A stretch of DNA of 64,000 nucleotides from Lucifuga dentata (Eukaryota; Chordata; Actinopteri; Ophidiiformes; Bythitidae): NCBI GenBank assembly GCA_014773175.1, contig VXCM01001264.1:40466-104465 (forward strand), read 5' to 3'. The notes below the pieces were generated by a model, which ran no database searches, was not told the DNA's origin, and saw only the letters and a program-made list of their open reading frames with translations. Made by a program: the position numbers and the translations under genes. The first letter of the stretch is position 1; every line of letters starts with the position of its first letter. Positions 43,252 through 54,276 of the stretch are shown here, in pieces.

Positions 43252-43898
43252 TTAAAGGACCATACTTGTGATTGTGCATGTTTGAGCCCAATATATACAA
43301 TCCACATACATGTTACATTCCTGACAATCATTCCCCAAAATATGCAACTTTAGTGGTACCTTTTAGAATTGTTTTTCCTACCTTCCAGACTGTCATTTGT
43401 TTCAGTTCATTCCAGCATGCTGTAAAAATCAACTTATAGAGACTTGAAACATGCTGAGATACATAATCCATCACAGCAAACATGATGTCTATTAGGTTTT
43501 TTGTTTTTTTTTAAGTAACTTTATTTAACCAATCTAACACAGAGCTGCATGGAAGATGATGTATTTCTCCACCAGGAAACATAGTCCCAGGAGAAAACAG
43601 CTTTTACCCAGAAATTAAAATGATCGTGTCGTCTACAATTGTGCAAAAGTGTTAGCATGAGAAACTGAATTTTAAGGTGTGTGTATCACCTGAACATTTA
43701 GAAAGATGAGGAGATTTGAAAAAAATAACAGAAAAATTAAATATGGTTTTATGTTTTGGAAATTCTTTTCTCCTCTTTCTGAGCATTGGCCCTCGGAACA
43801 AAACCGAAACGCACACACAAAAACTCGTGTCAATGAAAAATATATCACGTTGTCTATATTCGGGTCATAAATACACAATCGCTGGTATGATCCTTTAA
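43252..43898 (-). mobile_element. MITE-B copy, reverse, full length
   Basis: TTAAAGGACCATACTTGTG to GCTGGTATGATCCTTTAA in aebp2 intron 1. Near its right end about 60 bp of foreign sequence interrupts the body (TCTTTCTGAGCATTGGCC region). Confidence 0.88.
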
Positions 43899-44776
43899 AG
43901 CACACTTTGGAAAATATGACAGTAATTTACAACATAAACTATCTTATATTAACAAAGTATAACACAAAAACAGTGAAACAGCCCTTTGATCAACTGTCTG
44001 AATCAGAAGTGACTCAAACTGTGTTTTACGTGGACAGTGGAACCGTGAGCAGATTTTACGTGCTGCCAGTGTGTGTGTGTGAGTGAGTGAGTGTGTGTGT
44101 GGGCCGAGTCAGATGGCCATCTGGTCAGATCAACCTCCATACTGGAGCTCTGTGTGATTACAGATCCTACATGAGCACAAACGCCTCTGAAAAATCTCAC
44201 GCACGCACGCACACACACACACCAGCTGCTTCTCTGCTGTGTGGAGGGAAAAGAAGTTACACTGACAGCCTGCAGCTGCCTCAACAGCAAGAAGTTGAGA
44301 ATTGACCAGGAGGAAGTTAAAGCATGGAGAGGGTTAAATTATACAGTATATTTTCCATTTCTATGACAGCTGCTGAGGTCATCCACACTACAAGCTACTT
44401 TCACAACAAACAACGGTTTAAATCAGGGCGACTCAAATACAAATCTTAAAGGTCCACAAAGAAAATTTTCAACAAGACAAAGGTCCGTTAATTAAAGTCA
44501 GTCAAGCCAGGGTCAGATTGGGATCCTTTTACCGACAATTTAAGGTGTCGAGCGGGTGGGGACGAAACTAGCCATCTCTCAGTCGGACATTCGGTTTCAC
44601 TTTGCAGCGGACAAAGTGGAGAATTTTGGCTCGTTACGTCGCAGTGATGTTTCTCAGATAATACAAATAATACATATGAAAAGCAGAGTCTGCTCAGAGT
44701 CTGGAGACTGTTGTGGTTTGGTCTGGATCCAGACCGGAGTCCCTACTTTGAGGATGACTGGGCTATATGGCTAATA
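43899..44776. other. aebp2 intron 1 segment, possible hAT relic
   Basis: At 44420-44765 a stretch runs from GGGCGACTCAAATACAAATC to GAGGATGACTGGGC, whose ends and GGTCCACAAAG phrase resemble worn transposon termini. The frame 44556-44774 has no domain. The rest shows nothing except a GT/GA run at 44070-44100. Confidence 0.35.
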
Positions 44777-45688
44777 TTAAAGGACCATACCGGCGATCGC
44801 AATATGTATGTTTGCTCTTTATGGTTTTTTTTCTTTCAACTTAGCATTTTTTAACTTTTTGTATTAACTTCCTGGTCTTGTAATTGTTTGCATGAATTAT
44901 TATGCACAAACATATAACTTTAATTTGTTTAACTAATTTTAGTTGGTTTTTTTTTTTTTGGAATGTGTTTAGAATTATTATGTTTTTTTCTGTTGTGTTG
45001 TTGTTTGTTTGTTTGTTTTTTTTCAACAGGATGCTTTTAACGTCTGGCCAGGGACTACAGATGAAAGTTAGCCTTTGACTAATTCTGGTATATTTACAGA
45101 AATGTTTATTAATGTACACTGTCCCTGTAAGAAATAAATAAAATAAATTAAAAAAAAAATACAGCCTGCCTAACCACTGTCCAAAATATAAAAACTGTAT
45201 TTTAGTTTTCCTGTTTTGTTTTTTTTTTCAAATCCCTTAATATTTCTACATCAAATATAACACACACACCTTAAAATTCAATGTTTCACCTGCTAAAACT
45301 TTTGCATGATTGTAAAAGGCACGGTTGTTTCAATTTCTCAGTAAAAGCCGTTTTCTCCTGGGACTATATTTCCTGGCGGAGTAATACATCGTTTTCTGTG
45401 CAGCTCCACGTTGGATCAAGTTACTCTGGCAAAAAAAACAAACAAACTAATAGACGTTTTGTTCACTATGATGGATTATGAATTCTCAAGCATGTTTCAA
45501 GTCTCTACAAATTGATTTTTATAATGTACTGGAATGAACTGAAGGCAGTGACAGTCTGGAAAGTAGGAAAAACAATCTGAAATTTACCGCTAAAGTCATA
45601 TAGTTTGGAAAATGGCTGTAACGTAACGTGTATGTGGAGTGTATAAATTGGGCTCAAACACACATGATCACCGGTATGGTCCTTTTAT
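44777..45688 (+). mobile_element. MITE-B copy, forward, carrying a LINE tail
   Basis: TTAAAGGACCATACCGGCG opens it and CGGTATGGTCCTTTTA closes it. Between about 44805 and 45160 lies foreign sequence (next entry). Confidence 0.85.
44808..45158 (+). mobile_element. LINE 3' end inserted in MITE-B
   Basis: It contains TCTGGCCAGGGACTACAGAT, GAAAGTTAGCCTTTGACTAA and TGTACACTGTCCCTGTAAG, and ends in AAATAAATAAAATAAATT and an A-run. This is a typical 5'-truncated fish non-LTR retrotransposon with only the 3' UTR left. Confidence 0.65.
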
Positions 45689-46299
45689 AATGATCAATTC
45701 AAACCTGTCTGTTTCATTTTTTCAGCTGTCAAATGTTTAAATATAGATTTCCAAACAAAAACCAGAAACACTGTTTTAACACGTTTTTTTAAAATTTCAC
45801 AACAGACAGTGTTTTCTTTAACATTGCTGCAGCATTTACTGTGAACTTTGGAAAATGGACAAATACAAAAAAACATTCCATCAGCGAGGATCTTTTATAT
45901 GTCTCAGGTATAAAAAATAAAAAATTAATAAATTCTCTCAACAACTTCTTGATGAATGTTGAGGTTTTGTTTGGTTTCTACACCAACAAACTCATTAAGA
46001 AAATGTATTCAGCTGGTGAAATAACAGAAAAGATTAATGAACTGAAGGATTAAGCAGATTATTCTGTAGTCAACTTCCTGTTGTTGCTGCATGTTGCATT
46101 AATATTTTTGAAATGATTTTTAATTTGAATTGGCAATAAAACTAAAAAGCTGCCAAACCTTCTGATCACTAACACTCAGCAGTGTAGGTGTGTGTGCTGC
46201 ACATGTTCCACAGTGGCGTGTTAGTTTAACGTGTCATTTCCTGCTCATGGCATGACTCATGTTTGTGTTCTGAGTGTGGTGAGGTCAAGCTGGCAAAGG
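45689..46299. other. aebp2 intron 1, no gene seen
   Basis: AT-rich. The frame 45841-46053 (Lys/Asn-rich, about 70 aa) has no recognisable motif and is probably chance. Confidence 0.4.
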
Positions 46300-46398
46300 T
46301 TAAAGGACCATACTAGCCGTTTTACATGTTTGAGCCTAATACATTCAATTTTCATACATGTTACGTTACTGACAATCATTTCCCAAAGGATAAAACTG
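46300..46398 (+). mobile_element. MITE-A left-end fragment
   Basis: Only the first 99 bp from TTAAAGGACCATACTAGCC to GGATAAAACT survive before the sequence switches to the inverted-duplicate block. Confidence 0.8.
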
Positions 46399-46913
46399 CA
46401 CACTTCAAAACACACAAAATATTAGCATCAGTGCTAATGCTCTACTGCATTTGTATGCATTTAGGGGATGTAAAAATTAAAAAAAAAAAAAAAAAAAANA
46501 AAAAAAAAAAAAAAAAAGATTTAAAAAGTAAAATCTTGAGCCAGTGAAGTTAAATCAACTGAATCAAAGTGAAGTATAAAGTCCAAATTTCCTTGTTTTA
46601 AATGACCTTTGACCCTTTAAAATACAAAAGGTCACAGAGGACTGCCATGTCGTGTTTCATGGCTTTACAGCCTACATTTGTCCAAAGCATTTAAGTCATT
46701 GATGAATTATGTACATTTTGCTCCGTTTTGTCTGCAAAGATGAGGAAGTTATGAAAGATATTTTGGCAAAACATTGTCTGTGCATTAAAGGACCATACCA
46801 GCTGTTTTGCTTGTTTGAGCCTAATATATTCAATTTTCATACATGTAACATTACTGACAATCATTTCCCAAAGCATACAACCGTATTTCAGCTTTCCTGA
46901 TATTTTGTAAAAT
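46399..46913 (+). repeat. inverted duplicate block, left arm
   Basis: GCACACTTCAAAACACAC to the MITE-A start at 46785 and into it match the reverse complement of about 51395-51915 at high identity. Shared phrases are TTGAGCCAGTGAAGTTAAAT, GACTGCCATGTCGTGTTTCA and GATGAGGAAGTTATGAAAG. An A-run with the N at 46499 lies inside. Both arms carry a MITE-A at the same point. Confidence 0.85.
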
Positions 46914-47267
46914 NCCTTATGAAGTCACGGTCCTTTAAATTTTTCCATAAACGCAGGTCTTCTTTTGGGACTATATTTTCCAGTGGAGGCATACATTCAC
47001 TCCACATTTTTTATTGAGCTTAAACACTACAAGTACATAACTTCTAAAAAAACCTGAATACACGTCTTGTTGGTGATGATGGATTACCTATCCCAAGAAC
47101 GTTTACAGTATCAACAAGTTGATTTTAATAGCAGAATGAACTGAAACCAATGGAGGTCTGGAAGGTAGGAAAAACATTTTTAATTCACCGTTCCAGTAGT
47201 ATGCTTTGAGAAATGATTGTCAGTAACATTACATGTATGAAAATTAAATATATTAGGCTCAAACATG
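46785..47267 (+). mobile_element. MITE-A copy, forward, with gap
   Basis: It begins TTAAAGGACCATACCAGC. At the N at 46914 about 85 bp expected from other copies (from CTCTTAATC to TTACACAG) are absent, so this N is a true gap or deletion, not a duplication. The last inverted repeat is lost after GGCTCAAACATG. Confidence 0.85.
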
Positions 47268-48241
47268 TGAGCAGAAGTTCCACAGTGATGGAGAAGCTCA
47301 TAACCCGTTTACAACTGTGACTTACCGTTCGCCATTTTTTTCGCTTTTCTTCTCTGAATGAGAAGAAGAGCGAGAGCCTTCTTTGTAGCGACGTCCATGT
47401 CGCTACCCGATTTGACCCGGAAACCTGATTTGGACCGTGAATGTGCAAAGATGGCCCATGGTAACTGTCAACATGTCATTAGCAATGAGCGCTTCCTGTC
47501 AGTGTTTGGTTGAGCGGCGCTCATGAACAAGCAGAGCACTGAATGGCGAACTCAGCGGCAACGCTCAACGCTTAGCGTGTGAAACGGGCCTAAATCACCT
47601 GGTGATCACCTGACCACGAGTTGAGCTAAACGGGTGCAAGTGGAGAAGGGAATGATGGGAAATAAGCAGTGCTGTGGGTCCTGAGGAGCATGGCGGCAGA
47701 ACCATCGCCCTAAAGTAATGCTGTGGTCCTCATACATCGGAAGCAGGAAGTCAGAACTTGGAATTGCCTCGTTTTCGACCACCGCGTGTTTGAGCTGAAC
47801 AAAGTGGGAAACAACATGGACGTTTGCTCTGCTGGACCAAAAGAAGCTACATTTTAACATTTATGAGCTGTTTATCGTTTCAAAACAGCTGCTGTCACTA
47901 TGCCGACTGATTTAAAGAAAATGCTTGTAAACGTTCATTATAAACAGAGAAATTACCGCTGACGGTGCGAGCGGCCATGTTGGAATGACATCAGCACTGA
48001 ACTCAGGGTTGGTAAAGCTTGTCTGACTTTCCGAGTCAGCATTCCGAGTTGAGGAGGCGTTTTCTTGGACTTTTCCAGGTCGGAAGTTGAAAATTCTGAG
48101 TTCAGAATGAATGCAGCATAACAGGTTGATGTGTCCTTGAGCAAGGTGCCAACTTAATGTGAAAACTGGATTTCTGCTCGTTTATCATCAGGACTTCTTA
48201 GCAGTCGACTGAAATCCAGCTGCAAAAAACACCATCTGAGC
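47268..48241 (-). other. possible PIF/Harbinger relic and unassigned intron
   Basis: On the minus strand an ATG near 47402 begins MDVATKKALALLLIQRRKAK and a GTAAGT donor follows, like the short first exon of Harbinger-type transposases. The phrase GTGTGAAACGGGCC at 47577 resembles Harbinger ends. No catalytic part is present, so this is tentative. The remainder to 48241 shows nothing recognisable. Confidence 0.35.
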
Positions 48242-48824
48242 TTAAAGGACCATACCGTCCGTTATCGCATGTTTCAGCCCAATACATACAGCCTGCATAC
48301 ACATTGCAGTGCTGTCAATCATCTTCCAAACATACTACTGGAGCAGTAAATTTTAAAATTGTTTTTCCTACTTTCCAGACTGCCATTGCTTTCAGTTCAT
48401 TCCACTAGCTGTTAAAAATCAATCTGTACAGGCCTGAAACATGCTGAGATAAATAATCCATTGCAGCGAACCAAAAGTCTATTAAATTTTTTGTCTTAGT
48501 GTATTTAACTGGTCCCAAACAGAGCTGAACAGAAGAAACGTATGTCTCCGCCAGAAAATATAGTGCCAACAGAAGACGGTTTTTAATGAGAAATTAAAAT
48601 GGCCGTGCCTTCTACAACCGAACGGGTTAGCAGGCAAATCATTAAATGTTAAGGTGTGTTTATCACCTTAACATTTGATTTTGGAGGATTAGGGAATTTG
48701 GCAAAACAACAGGAAAACTAAAATACGGTTTTATGTTTTGGAAATTGGTTGTCAGTAATGTAACATGTGTGCAGGTTGTATATATTGGGCTCAAACATGC
48801 ATGATCACTGCTATGGTCCTTTAA
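48242..48824 (-). mobile_element. MITE-B copy, reverse, full length
   Basis: 583 bp, TTAAAGGACCATACCGTCC to TGCTATGGTCCTTTAA. First of three MITEs in a row. Confidence 0.9.
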
Positions 48825-48851
48825 GTATGATTAATACTACCTGCATACACA

Positions 48852-49129
48852 TTAAAGGACCATACTGGCGATTGTGCACGTTTGCGCCAAAACCAAAAGT
48901 AAAGTTATTTCAGCAAAAAACCTAATAGACATGTTGTTGGCTGTGATGGATTATTTATCGAAACCACGTTTCAAGTCTCTGCAAGTTTATTTTTATAGCG
49001 TACTGGAATGAAATGAAACTAATGACAGCCTGGAAGGTAGGAAAAACAATTTTAAAATTTACTGCTAAAGTTGCATATTTGGGAAAATGGTTGTCCATAA
49101 CATGCCTGAGCACCGGTATGTGCCTTTAA
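48852..49129 (+). mobile_element. short MITE-B with internal deletion
   Basis: 278 bp. The left end is joined after GTGCACGTTTGCGCC directly to the 3' half (ACCTAATAGACATGTTGTTG). The end is CCGGTATGTGCCTTTAA; a second end-like motif CACTGGTATGGGCCTTTAA follows at 49141-49159. Confidence 0.85.
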
Positions 49130-49168
49130 ACAAGATAAATCACTGGTATGGGCCTTTAAGAGTAACAG

Positions 49169-49704
49169 TTAAAGGACCATACCACCCATTTTGCATGTTT
49201 GAGCCTAATATATTCAATTTTCATACATGTAAAGTTATTGACAATCATTTCCCAAAAGATAAAACTGTATTTCAGCTTTCCTGAAATTTTGTGTGTAAAT
49301 TTTTTTTTTGCTTTGTTTTGCTGAAGTCATGGTCCTTTAACATTTTCCATATATGCAGGTCTTCTTTTGGGACTATATTCTCTGGTGGAGGCATACATTC
49401 ACTCCACGCTTTTTATTGAGCTTAAACGCTAAAATTACGTAACTTCTAAAAAACAACCTGAATACACATCTTGTTGGTGATGATGGATTACCTATCCCAA
49501 GAACGTTTACAGTATCAACAAGTTGATTTTAATAGCAGAATGAACTGAAACCAATGGAGGTCTGGAAGGTAGGAAAAACATTTTTAATTCACCGTTCCAG
49601 TAGTATGCTTTGGGAAATGACTGTCAGTAACATTATGTGTATGAAAACTGACTTTTTTTTTTAATTAGACTCAAACATGCAAAATGGCTAGTATGGTCCT
49701 TTAA
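49169..49704 (+). mobile_element. MITE-A copy, forward, full length
   Basis: 536 bp, TTAAAGGACCATACCACCC to GCTAGTATGGTCCTTTAA. Part of the left half (from AAATTTTGTG to GAAGTCATGG) is replaced by a shorter T-rich stretch. It ends 260 bp from the aebp2 exon 1 donor. Confidence 0.9.
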
Positions 49705-49964
49705 ACTCAACTGATACTCCACGCTTTGTAAGCTATGGCTTTTGGTCACAGCGCCCCCTGCTGCCCCACAGACGACCTGCAGTTACGGACTAAAACAGAA
49801 ATAAACTATCCAATCGAAGAAAAACGGTTTAACTGCGTCATAATGTTCGCAGTTAAAACACCAAACTTCTCTGGGTGTTTTACCGAACACGACACCTTCC
49901 GGTTGTTTTAAACTCACTTTTAACGCAGAAAAGCCCCGTCGTTGCCGTTTCTACGTGTACACAC

Positions 49965-50540
49965 CTGTCCTCTGAATCCATCCGGCTGAGCGGCTCTCCG
50001 TCTGACGCGGACATTTCCACGCTGGCTCGTCTCTTGGTACCGTGCTCGCTTTTCTCCGCGGTCTTTGTGCGCTCGGCAGGCGGCGAGGAGTCCACGCTCT
50101 CCCCCTCTCTTTGTTCTGCTTTCACGGAGCTCTCCTCAGCGGACTCGCTGCTAACCGCTAAAGCTCCCCGTGCGGGACTTTTCCCCGGTTCTGAGAGTTT
50201 ACCGCCGATTTCCTCTCCGTCCTTCACCCTGTTTTCCGTCGGTGAAGTTGTTTCCTTCGGGGCCGTGGGAACAGGACACGAGTGGACCCCCTGTTCCTCC
50301 GCTGTACCGTGACCGCCGTTCGCGTCCATTCCTGCGTTGTTGTCGCCCGGTTNCCCCCTGTTCCTCCGCTGTACCGTGACCGCCGTTCGCGTCCATTCCT
50401 GCGTTGTTGTCGCCCGGTTCCTGTTTGGGGTCCTCCACGGCCTGTTCCTCCTTGCCGGTTTCGCGTGATTCTCCGGTGACTTCTTCATCTGTCGTCGGCT
50501 TCCAGTCTTGCTCGGGTCCTTCGGTCGTGACCTCGGCCAT
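49965..50540 (-). CDS. aebp2: aebp2 coding exon 1 (frame broken by assembly duplication)
   Basis: The start ATG (complement at 50538-50540) has A at -3 and G at +4. The peptide begins MAEVTTEGPEQDWKPTTDEE and is rich in Glu, Ser and Thr, ending RRASVEMSASDGEPLSRM then DSED, which matches human RGSLEMSSDGEPLSRMDSED. The donor is GACAG/GTGTGT. A 66-bp segment is present twice (50287-50352 and 50354-50419) around the N at 50353. The extra 67 bp shifts the frame; without it the exon is 509 bp and ends in phase 2, exactly what exon 2 needs. Confidence 0.9.
50287..50419. other. aebp2: 66-bp assembly duplication inside aebp2 exon 1
   Basis: 50287-50352 equals 50354-50419 around the N at 50353. The 67-bp excess causes a +1 frame change in the coding exon. 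Confidence 0.92.
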
Positions 50541-50720
50541 TTTCGTACAACGCGAAAAGCTTTTTTGTGATGTTCCCCACGGAAAGTTTCCTTCAGGCTG
50601 CTCCTCTTCCTCACTCCCACTCTCCGCTTCAAGCGTAAAACACAGCAGGGGGTTTGCACGGGGAAACGTGACGTCACAGGGCTCCGCATTTAGGCCGAAG
50701 GTTTTCTATTTGGAAAGATG

Positions 50721-51394
50721 TCTCAGTCCTATCAGAAAATCATTATTGATGTTCAAACTTAAAGGACCAGCAGATGTGATTAGAGTATCCAGAAACTGTA
50801 CTCAAGTAAAAGTATTGTGACTTTATGATAATAGTAACTCAAATATAAATAAGAGTAGTCACCAAAATAATGACTTGAGTGAGAGTAAGAAAGTATCTAT
50901 GAAAAGATTACTTGAGTAGTGAGTAACTTTGATCAAGTTTATTCTTTAGAATAATCAACAAGCTATAAAGGCTCATCTGAGGGGTAAAAAAAAGCAAAGT
51001 AGCCATATGTAGCTTCTAATACAATCCAAATTATATCATATAAAGAAACAGTAGACAGTAATAAATCAAATATTTACCACATAACAAATCATGACAATTC
51101 TGGCCTGGCCCCAAGACAGTTAGCTAGGTTAGCTTCATGAATTTACTCACAATAGAACAGGAAAACTTGAGTTAGCATTAGCAGCAGCAGCTAGCTAAGT
51201 AGCCAACGTTGCAGCTTACCACCACTTTTCCTCAAGTTCCATGTTGATTCTTAGAAGCTGAAATGTCACATTTTTAGCAGACAAAGACGCAACNTCAAGT
51301 TCCATGTTGATTCTTAGAAGCTGAAATGTCACATTTTTAGCAGACAAAGACGCAACGTATCATGTAGCTGTTGGTTTTGGTAGAAAGGAATTTT
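50721..51394. other. upstream of aebp2, no gene seen
   Basis: An isolated TTAAAGGACCAG at 50759 is a lone MITE-end-like motif. Around 50780-50960 the phrases ACTCAAGTAAAAGTATTGTG and GAAAGATTACTTGAGTAGTG suggest an old dispersed repeat. A 62-bp assembly duplication (51232-51293 and 51295-51356) flanks the N at 51294. Confidence 0.4.
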
Positions 51395-51935
51395 GGAAAT
51401 CCAGTTTTATCCTTTGGGAAATGATTGTCAGTATGTAACGTATGAAAATTGAATATATTAGGCTCAAATATACAAAACAGCCAGTATGGTCCTTTAATGC
51501 ACAGACAATGTTTTGCCAAAATATCTTTCATAACTTCCTCATCTTTGCAGACAGNGGTCCTTTAATGCACAGACAATGTTTTGCCAAAATATCTTTCATA
51601 ACTTCCTCATCTTTGCAGACAGAAAGGAGCAAAATGTACATAATTCATCAATGACTTAAACGCTTTGGACAAATGTAGGCTGTAAAGCCATGAAACACGA
51701 CATGGCAGTCCTCTGTAACCTTTTGTATTTTAAAGGGTCAAAGGTCATTTAAAACAAGAAAAGTTGGACTGAATACCCCAGTTTGGTTCAGTTGATTTAA
51801 CTTCACTGGCTCAAGCTTTTACTCGTTTTTTTTTTTTTTTTTAAATTTTAACATTGCCTAACAAATGCAATATAGCATTAGCACTGATGCTAATATATAA
51901 TCACAGCATTTTGTTGTGTTTTGAAGTGTGCACGT
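51395..51935 (-). repeat. inverted duplicate block, right arm
   Basis: This is the reverse complement of 46399-46913. A MITE-A end fragment (51405-51498, ending GTATGGTCCTTTAA) is joined at the same base (GCA next to TTAA) as in the left arm. A 67-bp assembly duplication (51488-51554 and 51556-51622 around the N at 51555) adds to it. A long T-run corresponds to the A-run of the left arm. Confidence 0.85.
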
Positions 51936-52608
51936 TCCCAATTTCTATATAGGCCTGGCTAATCTGTGGCCCTGTATTCACTTTATTCACATATTATCCT
52001 GTGAAAGCTGTTGTGACTGTTCACTATTCCATCATCTGTGTGCGTGTGCGTGCGTATGTGTGTTTTATTTTATGCTTAAGTCAAGTTTATTTGCATGGCT
52101 TAATACATAAGATGTCTCAAAGGGCTTAACAGGCCTACATAGCAGCTATTTTCCGATCTCTTTTGCCTCACAATCTTGCATTTTTCATAGTTTGTGTTAC
52201 CTGTGAACACTCTATATGGCTGAATAACTTTAGCATGCATTTTACATTAATAATATGAGGTAAAATAAAGATGAGGAAAAGACAAAATTATCAGGAGAAA
52301 AAAACTCAGAGAATAGAGTGTTTTGTACAAATGAGCCATCTTCCTGAAAATAGACGATCTTCGTCATTGTGGCGTCTCAGCTCCACGTGTTCCGACAAAC
52401 AGAAAAATGATCCAAGTCGAAAGTGCTGAAAAAGCTCCTTATTTAAAATAGTGCGCGGATTCACGAAAGGCTCCTGCGCAGATTTCGCTGCGTTGAAGCC
52501 GTTATTCTCTTTATCCACAAGTTCCTCTCAACGCGTGAATCCTGGCAGCCAGCGGCCTGCAGTTTGTTCAAATGTACAAAAAACAGCAAATTATCAGGAG
52601 TTTTAGAG
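51936..52608. other. intergenic, no gene seen
   Basis: Nothing recognisable. The interval lies between the aebp2 5' side and the next MITE pair. Confidence 0.4.
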
Positions 52609-53162
52609 TTAAAGGACCAACTGGTAATTTTGCAAATTTTGCACATTGCAATCATGCATGTATGTTTGAGCCCAATATACAAGTCACATACCATCACTTT
52701 ACTGACAACCTTTTCCCAAATAATATTACTTTAGCAGTAAATTTCAGAATTGTTTTTCCTACCTTCCAGACTGCCATTAGCTTCAGTTCATTCTGGTATG
52801 CTGTTAAAATAAATTTATAGAGACTTGAAACGGGCTTGAGATGCGTAATCCATCATACCGAACATCAGGTTTTTTTCTTTTTTTTTTTTTTAAGTAACTT
52901 TATTTAACTGATCCAACATGGATCTGCATGGATGACAATGTATATGTCTGCCAGGAAATATAGTCCCAGGAGAAGATGACTTTTACTGAGAAATTCAAAT
53001 GAGTGTCACTTCTACAATCATGCATAACTGTTTGCAGATGAAACATTGAATTTTAAGGTGTTTGTATCATCTGAACATTTGATTTTGACAGATTAGGGGA
53101 TTTGAAAAAATGACGGGAAAAATAAAATATGGTTTTATATTTGGGAAAATGTTGGAAATTGG
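52609..53162 (-). mobile_element. MITE-B copy, reverse, right end lost
   Basis: TTAAAGGACCAACTGGTAAT opens the copy. It breaks off after TTTGGGAAAATGTTGGAAAT, where the next copy begins. Confidence 0.85.
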
Positions 53163-53170
53163 AAATAACT

Positions 53171-53552
53171 TCCAAATGTTCAGGTGATACACCCACCTTA
53201 AAATTAAAAAAAAAATTAAATTTTCTAAAAACAGTCATTTTCTGGGACAAGATTCCCTGGAAGAGACATATATTTTCTTCCATGCAGTTCCATGTTGGAC
53301 CGGTTCAACGAAGTAACTTCAACAAAAAATAAGAATGACGTTTGGTTAGCTGTGATGGATTATGTATCTCAGACATGTTTCAGGTCCCTACAAGTTGATT
53401 TTTATAGCCTGGAATAAACTGAAATTAATGGAAGTCTGGAAGGTAGAAAAAAAAATTCTAATATTTACCGCTCCAGTTGTAGGTTTTTCAAAATAGCTGG
53501 TGGGTTGCATTTAATTGACTAAAGCATGCAAAATCACCAGTATGCTCCTTTA
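53171..53552 (+). mobile_element. MITE-B copy, forward, left end lost
   Basis: Starts at CCAAATGTTCAGGTGATACA and ends ATCACCAGTATGCTCCTTTAA. With the preceding copy it forms a head-to-head pair that could fold on itself. The end shows the GGTCC to GCTCC change also seen in the tandem repeat at 58153-58700. Confidence 0.82.
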
Positions 53553-54276
53553 AGATTATGAAATGTAGGCCACACTGGCTCATTAATAGAATAGGCCTTA
53601 GCTGTATTAATAACACAATGTTAGGAGAATTTCATATCTATCTATCTGTCTGTCTGTCTGTCTATCTATCAGGTGTTTGTAATATTTTGTCCACCTCATT
53701 CAGCCAAAATATTAGAAATATGGTACAATGTAATGCAGTCCAATAAAACATTCAGTTGTCCATGAATAACAAGCATAGTTGGAAAAGGATAGTATTTTAA
53801 TAATATAGCAATTAATAATACAATTAATAATACATACTTTAAAAAATCATGCATATAGTTACAGATTTCATATGGAGTATATGTAAATGTAAGGTTGTAT
53901 GGTCATAATAGTAGAAATGCTAATAAAACAAGAGAGTACCTGAAGATGAATACTGTAATTTCAAAATGACAACCCCAAAAAAACCTGATATCACGACGAA
54001 ACAACAAACATAAAAAAGATTGATTTACAAATTATAAAATATTAATAGCAGTTATTTAGGTGTGAGATGTGTTTTCCCTGCACCAGGTTCTTATTGTCAC
54101 CTCTCGACCCCTGAGCCAATCAGCTGGAAACACATCATCAGCCATTTTATTCCGGCCAATCACCAGAAAATCACAAAATAACATCCTCAACTGTTTACGA
54201 AGCTCACATTTGCATTCTTAAAAATATTAAAGTACCGATGAACACACAGCACCAAAAGCTCACAGATCATTTTACT
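53553..54276. other. intergenic, no gene seen
   Basis: Contains a (CTAT)/(CTGT) tetranucleotide run at 53637-53670; otherwise AT-rich without features. Confidence 0.4.

Larger units (their letters stand above)
34105..50540 (-). other. aebp2: aebp2 gene, PRC2 accessory zinc-finger protein
   Basis: AEBP2 binds the SUZ12/RBBP4 part of Polycomb repressive complex 2 in the nucleus and stimulates H3K27 methylation. Seven exons join in frame (1343 bp after removing an assembly duplication) and match vertebrate AEBP2: an acidic, low-conservation N-terminus, then SDGEPLSRMDSED, the SGRSTPAM block, three Gli-like C2H2 fingers (exons 2, 3, 4), the basic [13 protein letters not shown] stretch, and the conserved C-terminal block from [10 protein letters not shown] to LLDPNIYR. 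The terminal exon is uncertain. Introns carry a Tc1 transposon, a hAT element, a SINE, MITEs and many microsatellites. Confidence 0.95.
49960..50720 (-). promoter_or_regulatory. aebp2: CpG-rich start region of aebp2
   Basis: CG dinucleotides are frequent throughout exon 1 and about 150 bp upstream, in strong contrast to the AT-rich flanks. This is compatible with a CpG-island promoter of a chromatin gene. No TATA box is visible just upstream of the ATG. The transcription start is not determined. Confidence 0.45.
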
